Below are positions 21,610 to 30,600 of a DNA stretch of 33,619 bases, in pieces. Positions within the stretch are counted from its first letter, which is position 1; the number at the start of each line of letters is the position of its first letter. The notes beneath the pieces are model-generated. The model did not search any database. It saw only the letters and a list, made by a program, of their open reading frames with translations, and was not told where the DNA came from. Position numbers and translations under genes: made by a program. Source of the DNA: Bacteroidales bacterium (GTDB lineage: Bacteria > Bacteroidota > Bacteroidia > Bacteroidales > ML635J-15); NCBI GenBank assembly GCA_017551515.1, contig JAFZLK010000018.1, positions 1-33,619 on the forward strand. Reading direction: 5' to 3'.

Positions 21610-24600
21610 ATGAAAAGATTTTTACCTAATAGTTCGGGAAAATCCCAATTCGTAAATCTAAAATCCAAAATCGTAACTCTCCTCCTTCTTTTGTTCTTTA
21701 CCAGCTTGGCATGGGGACAAAGTAAAACATTGACTGTGTGTGACGGTTCTGAAACAAATAACTATGTCCCAATCTATGGCTTATACGTTGACACAAATAA
21801 TCAAAATTCAGAATTCATCATTCCTGCTGAAACAGAAGGAACAACTGGTGAATTGGAGAGTGGCACCATGAGTGACATGGAGGGAGGTACCATTACCCAA
21901 TTGGCATTCTACATTACCAATTCCCCTGAATCATGGGGAAATCCTACCGTACAAGTGTACATGGGCGAAGTAGATGGCACTACACTAAGCAGCCTAAACG
22001 GACCAACCAATTTCACCACAGTATGGACAGGTACGCTGAGTAATGAAAATGCTACAATGGAAATAACATTAAGCACGCCCTATACCTATGAAGGCGGCAA
22101 CCTGCTTATTGGCATGTATGTACAATCTAAGAGTTCTACTTATAAAACAACAACTTTCACAGGTATTAAACCTGATTACTCTTCTTCTTCTCGTTATAAT
22201 AGTGGTTCTGGTACAGGTACAGCACAACAATTCCTTCCCAAGACCACCTTCACCTATACACCTGGCGGAGCAACTCTTTCTTGGTCTAATCCCTCTGGCG
22301 GAACTATTTCTGTTTTGAGAAACGGCAGTGCACTGTCTTCTGGTTCAAGAGTCGCTGAGGGTGCTACTTTAGACATTACTGCTGCGCCAAATTCTGGTTA
22401 CTTGTTCTCTGGCTGGACTGTATCGGGTACAGGATCTTCTGTTTCTAATGTAAATAGTGAAAATACAACTCTTACCATGGGGTCTGGTAATACAACTCTT
22501 TCGGCCAGTTTCATAGCTGCTCCGCCTGCACCAACCATTACCCAGAGTTCTACAAACTTCTGTACTTCGGATGTTACCCTTACTGCAAATATAGGTGGTG
22601 CTTCGGTGCCTGCTGGGTTCTCGTTTCACTGGTACAGCGATGCAGGTTGCACCAACGAAATCTCTGGCGCATTTGGCACCAATTGCAACCAGATTACTAT
22701 AGCCCCATCTGCCGACTATACCAATATATATTGTAGGCTCGAAAAGAGAACAAATATCAGTACTACTCAGGTCAGAGACAATTTTACCGTAGGTAGTGTA
22801 AATTCATATACCATCCCCGAAGGTACGACATCGTTGTTTATGCAGGTATGGGGCGCACAAGGTGGGTATCGTAGCGAGTCTAAATACGGAGGCAAAGGCG
22901 GATATTCAGAAGGAACATGGGATTCTCCAACTCCTGGATCTACTCTTTATGTTGTTGTTGGTGGTGAAGGAAATTCTGGATCAGTATCTAACTCAATATA
23001 TGCAGGTGGATATAACGGTGGCGGTTATCGTTATGGCTATCCCGGTGGTGGCGGTGCAACGCATATTGCAACAGCCACAGGTTTGCTTAAAGATTTGTCA
23101 TCAAACACAGGTGCGGTTTTGATTGTTGCTGGTGGTGGTGGCTCTGATGGTGGTAGTGATAGATATGGCTACTGGGGTGGTGGTGAAAATGGTGGAAGTG
23201 GAACAGGTTCTTCTACCGAAACACAATTCGGCGGTAACCACTACTCCTATGCAAATGACTATAATCGTTGTGCACAAGGTGGAACACAAAATGCTGCTGG
23301 AGGTGGAAATACAATAACAACCCAAGCGACGACTGACTTAAATTCAAATAACACAAATTACTATGGTGGTTTCGGCTTCGGTGGCGGCGGTGTTTACCTC
23401 AGCAATGGTTATGGCGGTGCTGGTGGTGGCGGCTGGTATGGTGGTTCTGGTACAGTACCTGATGGTAGTGGAGATGATGATCGTGGCGGTGGCGGTGGAA
23501 GTGGGCATGTTAATACAGACATGCTTTCTGATGGATCGTTGGTTGCAGGTAACGAATCAATGCCTACCCACGATGGTACAGGAACAATGACAGGAAACAC
23601 TGGCGACGGTTTTGCCCGTATTACGGCTACTATAGAATATGTTCAAGTTACTTCATGTTCGGCAGGGTCATTGGCAGTAAGATGTAGTTCATGTAATCCT
23701 GCAAATATAACTTTAAGCAATTCATCTACAGTGAATCTTTATGTTGGTCAGAGCGTAAGCCCAACGCGTACGGCAACATCAAGCAACAGCAGTGGTGCTA
23801 TCTCATATAGCTCCGATAATTCGGCTGTAAGTGTAAATAGTAGTACCGGCTATGTTACTGCGTTAAGGGGCGGTACGGCTACTGTTTCGGCAACTGTTGC
23901 CCAGTATGGCACATACTGTTCCAACTCGGCATCATACACAGTAAATGTACAATGGCCTACCATTTCACTTAATCAGTCTAGTACACCGTTGTGCGGAGAG
24001 GAGGTTACTATTTCTGCAAGCATATCGCCTGATGTCAACCTTGCCAACCAATACGAGTTTGCTTGGTACACCACCGACGATTTTGCAAACGAGCATAGAA
24101 TCGACCCCAGTTTGACATACGGTAACAACGGACGCAACCTTACATATACGGCTTCGTCAGGAACAGAAATTTACTGCCGTCTGGAGAGAACGATAAATAG
24201 CGAACTCTTCTATAGTGGTGATGCATCATTGGAGATAAATTGTTTCGAGTGTAGCGACCCGACCGATCTTGCACAATCCTCATATTCGACTAATTCAGCA
24301 GTGCTGGAGTGGGTTGAAACAGGCGATGCTGACGAATGGGTTTTGCAATACAGCACCGATCCCGATTTCTTGAGCGATATTCATAGCGTTGAAGTAAGCG
24401 GTTCTCCAACAACAACACTATCTGGACTTACCCCAGAAATCATCTACTATTGCCGCGTAAAGTCACTTTGTATCGATGACGAGGAAACCGGCTGGAGCGA
24501 TGTGTGCGAGGCTACACCGACAATATGTAAACTGGTGACGGGAAGTGGGGAGACAACAAATACTTATCTACCATCATATTCTTATTACAAATATGCTCTT

Positions 24601-27600
24601 TCACAGCAGATATATACATCGGTTGAGGTAGGCGAGGCAGGGCAGATAAAAGGAATATCTTTATACTGCGCACTGAATGGATCAAGAAATTTTGATATAT
24701 ATCTAAAACATACAAATAAAGATACCTTCGAAAGTACTACGGATTGGATAAGTGTTGATCAGGATGAGAATCCAGTGTTTTCCGGAGACGTAACCTTTAC
24801 TGCTGGGACATGGACAAAAATAGATTTCCAGATACCATTTGATTACGATGGTACCAGTAATCTTGTAGTAATAATGGATGATAATTCGGGTGTTTGGGGA
24901 TCTTCTCCATATTTGAACTACAAAGTTTATAGTGCTACTAATATGGCTTTGTATGTTTACAGTGATGGCACAAACTACAGTGTGACAAGTCCATCTTATA
25001 CTGGTACGCGGCCGAGTGTCAAGAATCAGATAAAATTCTGTGTGGGACCAACTGTTACCTGTCATAATCCAAGGAGCATTACCAGTAATGTAACACAAGA
25101 TAATTTAACAGGAGTTATCTCTGCGACTATCACATGGACTGGTGGCGATTCTGCTGAAAGTGAGTATAGTATTGATGGCGGTTCTACGTGGACTTATATA
25201 AATGGAAGACAGGTTACTTTGTCTGATCTTAATGCCAACACTGAATATACAGTTATGGTTCGTACATATTGTAGCTCTAGCGACAAGAGTGAGTATATAA
25301 GTACTGTATTCCGCACTCCGTGTGGATATCAAGTAGTTCCATACACAGAGAATTTTGAGGGGGTTCCTACTGGCAATAGCGGAGTTTATGAGGTGCCATC
25401 TTGTTGGGATAAAAATGTTTCCAATGGCAACTATCCTTATGTTGCTTACAATACTGCTGGCAATGCGCATAGCGGTTCAAAATACTTGTATATGTATCCT
25501 GCTAGTGGCGCCGATAACATTGTAACATTGCCAACTATGATAGATCCTATCAATACCTTGCAGATTTCGTTCTGGGCAAAAAGTGGTACTGATCAGAAAG
25601 AAATCCAGCTCGGATATGTAAAAAATGGAACTTTTACTGGCTTGGCAGGAGATAAATATAATTTTACTCTTACTACTACTTACCAGCAGTTTTTCGCATA
25701 TCTCGATGATGTGCCTGCCGATGCTGATAATATAGCAATAAGGGCATACTATCAGTCGGCAAGTTATTATGTATATCTCGATGACATAGAGGTTTCGCTT
25801 ATGCCTACCTGCTTTACTCCTACAGATGTTACCGCAAGCAACATTAATACTACATCGGCTACCATATCGTGGACTGCCGGAAGAAACGAAACAGCTTGGA
25901 ATTTGCGATACAGAAGAGTAGGAGCAGGCAGTTGGAGTTATGTCAACAACATAAGCGATGTCAGCTCGTGCGATCTCTCTGGACTTACGGAAGCCACCCA
26001 TTACGAAGTGCAGGTTCGCTCCGACTGTGGTGGCGACGATCATTCCGACTGGGCATCAATATCATTTACAACACCATATACTATACCATTCGTCGAGAAT
26101 TTCCCAACTACTACTATCCCTGCCGACTGGAGCAGATACACAGGACTGCTTGCTAATGTCATGAACGGTACAGCAAACCTTACTGTTACAACTTCGGGAT
26201 GGACTGGTACTACCAGTTATGCATTTAACTCGTCACCCCATTTTTATGTTTATATATCAGGAACAATAAATTATTGGTTGGTAACTCCACTTGTCCACAT
26301 GGAAAGCAATGTTGAACTTTCATTCGATTATGCCCTTAGGAATAGTAGTGGAAATGCACCCAATACTCCTGGTTCTGACGACAAGTTTGTCGTTCTTGTA
26401 AGTACCGATAACGGGGCAAACTGGACTATACTCCGCCAGTATATTAATACAGGAGATTATTTATATAGTAGTCTTGCTACTCCGGGAAAAGCAACCATTA
26501 GTCTAGGCTCTTATGCAGGGCAGAATGTTTTGGTCGCTTTCTATGGTGAATCAACTTCTGGTTCTGAATACAACTATATGAATATAGACAATGTTAAGAT
26601 GGCTCAGCCCTGCGATGCACCATCTGACCTTCAGGTTTCAAATGTTACGAGCCGCAGTGCTACTATTTCGTGGTTGCCTGGCGACGGTAGTGCTTGGCAG
26701 TACAGTTACAATCACAGCTCTTGGTACGATATCAATTCCAATGCAATAACCACAAGTGGTATAAGAAAATCTTACAACCTGTCTCTTAATGCTGGTGAGT
26801 CATACACTGTATATTTGCGTACAAACTGCACCATTGAGCAGTCCGACTATGTAAGCGTATCATTCAACACCGATTTCTGCGACGAAGGTGACAAGTGTAC
26901 TCTCAGCTACGTGCTTGCTGATCAAAATTCAGATGGTTGGGACGGTAATGCATATATTGCTGTTGTTGACCATGAGACTTCTAGGGAACTTGTCCAATGG
27001 ACGATTCCTACTGATGGTAACAATACTGCAAGTGCAAGAGGATCATATTCAGTTTGCGATTACAGATATGTTGATTTTGTATGGCATAAGGGTTCATACG
27101 ATAGAGAATGCTCATTTTATATATATAATGCTGATGGGGTATTGATTTTGTCCGCATCCACAAATGTTGCTAATAATTATACAGATAATCAAGTTTTACT
27201 AAGTTATCAGATGAACTGTCCTTCTTGTCTGAGACCGACAAATCTTTCGGTTTCCAAAGTTACCAATAGTTCTGCACGATTGACGTGGGCACCTGGCGGT
27301 AGCGAAGAGCACTGGCGTTACAGTATCGACGGCACAAACTGGATTACTTTTGCCGACGGGGATATTACAGTAAGCGGTTCAAATAGGATGGCTACAATAT
27401 CGGGACTTTCGGCTGGTGAAACTTATACCGTATATCTACAGGCTGTTTGTGGTGGCGAAGATTATTCAGCTTCTAGTATTGTAGAGTTCTCCACTTTGAC
27501 ATGCCTTCCTTATGAGACATGCGACATTAGTTATACTCTTACTGATAGTTATGGAGATACTTGGAATGGAAATGCAATACAGATTGTTGATGTTGGGACA

Positions 27601-30600
27601 GACAAAGTTCTGACTACGCTTACAAATGACTATGATGCATGTTCTGCATTATCCCGTTGTGGGGAATCATATACACAAGAAGGTAGCTTCTCGGTTTGTG
27701 AGGACAGTCCGATAAAATTTGTATGGGTAGAAGGAGGGTATGCAAATGAAGTATCGTATGAATTCTCCGATGCAAGTGGTGTATTTTATTCTGTTGCAAC
27801 AAGTGGGGCTAGCAGTTTTGCTGATGGTGATGAACTTGAGATTAGTGACGGCGTTTACGAATACACTGTTGTATGTCCTAATTGTAGAAGGCCGGTCAAC
27901 CTTGAGGCTAGCAACATTACAGATAATTCTGCAACAATAGGATGGGTGCGCGATGCCGACAGCTACAATGTAAATTATGGAATGGTCTATAATTTTGACG
28001 ATGGCACACCTCAGGGCTGGACAACTATTGATGACGGCGATCCGTTTGGATATGGCTGGGGCGTGGCAAGCGCAAGAAACGCTTCTATTGTTGGTCGCAA
28101 CAGTTCCGATTGTATGGTTTCACAGAGCAATGATGATAATTATGGTTCAATAACTCCAGACAACTATCTTGTTTCACCGCGTATTACCTTTGGTGATGGT
28201 GCAAGCATAAGTTTCTATGCAAAGGGACTTGATTCTTATAATAGTGAAGAGCACTTTGAGGTTGTCTTCTCAACAACAGGAAACTCAGGGTTCACTTCAG
28301 TATCAGGAACATTAGAAGCCACATACGACTGGGCTTTATATACTGTTGACCTAAGCGCATATAGCGGTCAGCAAGGCTATGTGGCAATACATCATTTCGA
28401 TTGTAATGGTCTGTATTGGCTTGCTGTCGATGATATTGCAATCACCGAAAAGGTAAGTGTTACAACAAACCCATATACGCTCACAGGTTTGACACCTTCT
28501 ACTGGATATATGGTTTCGGTACAGTTAGCTTGTGAAGAGGATGAATATTCAACTTGGTCGGATGCAGAAGAATTTACAACATCTGCTCCGCCATACGCAG
28601 CACAATGGGTGTCGGCAGAAATGAATACTTCCGACTGGTGCTCTGGCGATACTCGTGATGTAACATTGAGAATAAAGAATACAGGACCTACCACTTGGAA
28701 GAAAACTTCAACAGGTGGCGACAATACTTCTACGCCTACCGACCACGATGTGATTGCCGTTTCGTACAAGTGGGAAGGCGACCTTGACTACAGCACTACC
28801 TATGCTGAGTTTACCTCGGATGTTGTTTCCGGTCAGATTGGTACTATTAACTTGTCGGTCAATAAGCCAACCCGTGCTGGTCTCAACCGTCTGTTGTTCA
28901 ATATCAAGAGAATGAATATAGGCTGGTTCTCTGATTTTAACTATGCTGTGGAGAAAGTAGTTACGATTAATGCTCCTATTCCTTCGCTTGCACTTGGCAA
29001 TACCGATGACCTTGCTTCCTGCCTTACCGGTAGCAAGCAGATAAAAATCATTGCTACCCAGCAAAGTGGTTCGTTCTTCGAAGAGTTTGAAACTGGTATG
29101 ACCAATTGGACTACTTCTTATAGTGTATCGTCTAACTACAGATGGCTACAGAGAGAAGGTACTGAACTAGGAAGCCATACTTCAGCATATTCGGGTTCGT
29201 ACAATGCTGCTGCTGCATACAATGGAAATGTAGCGTCGTATGCCTATATGCAACTCAACAAGGACTTGTCGTCATATACCGACAAGGTGATGAGTTTCTG
29301 GTACAAGAATCCGTATGGCAGCACATACAGTAATTACGATTATTTATTTGTGGAGACATCCACAAACGGAAGTTCGTGGACTCAGCTTGCAAGCTATACC
29401 GATTACCACAATTCCTGGACACATGTAACAAACCTGGCTATTCCAGATAATGTAAAATTCATAAGGTTTAGTGCATATATCAGGGGCGCTAACTTTGGTC
29501 GTGGTGTTGCTATCGATGATGTAAGTATCACATATACCGACAATAGTAGCAGTGCATTTACTTGGATACCATCCTCTGGTTCAACTGCAGGAAGTGTCGA
29601 TCCGTATCATGGCAACATATATGTGGTTACACCTTCTGCATTGCACAATACATATACGGCATCAGCTGGCGGCTGTTCCAGCAGTATAACGGTGGATGTT
29701 ATGCCTGCTCTGGATAATGCTCCGACCGTATCAGTAACCGATTATTTAACAGGTTCTACTACTGTTGATTGTGGGGCTCAGGCAGTGCTTACTGCATCAA
29801 ACGCAGCTGATGCATCTGCATTTTATAACTGGTACAATGGAGATGGATTGTTGCAGAGCAATCTTGCGGGAGTTTATACCACTGTTGAGGCACTCGATAA
29901 TGATACCACTTTCTTTGTAGATGCTTCGTTCAACGGTTTGTTCAATACCATAGTTTACGATGCTGCTGGAAGCTATTTGCTTACAATACCCGAAGGTGTT
30001 ACAAGCGTTCTAATTGAGGCTTGGGGAGCCCAGGGCGGCGGTAGTCACGAAGATGGAACTCTCTATCCTGACCGTGGCGGTCGTGGCGGCTACTCAAAGG
30101 GTACTTACACGGTATCGGGCACTGGCAACGAAGCATTATATATTTGTGTTGGTGGTAGAGGAACGAATGGTGTAGAAACGGAATCAAGTTCTGGAAATGT
30201 GGATAATGCAGAAGGAGGTTTGAATGGCGGTGGTAATGGTGCAAGGGATGATGAAGATACGGGTGATGGTCAAGAATCTGGCGGTGGCGGCGGAGGCGCT
30301 ACCCATGTAGCTATTGGTTTGCCTACAATGAATCAGAGTGGGGAACAATACCCTAACAGTAACCGTAAGTATGAGTTGCAATATTATTATAACAACCAGT
30401 CGGATATACTTCTTGTTGCTGGCGGTGGTGGTGGTTCATCATGTCAGGCTCCTGGCGGAGCAGGTGGTGGAACAGCTGGATGTCACGCATACGCTGGAGT
30501 AGATCCTAACGCGTGGACTACCACAAGTGGTGGCGGAATCGGTGGTTCTGCATCAAACAATAGTGGTACTTTCGGCAAAGGAGAAAATGCTGGCACTTCA

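Noticed and set aside
22862..23590. Open frames overlapping the glycine-rich regions in other frames and strands
   Set aside because: They result from the GGT/GGC-rich codon runs of the giant gene; no start context or domain supports them.
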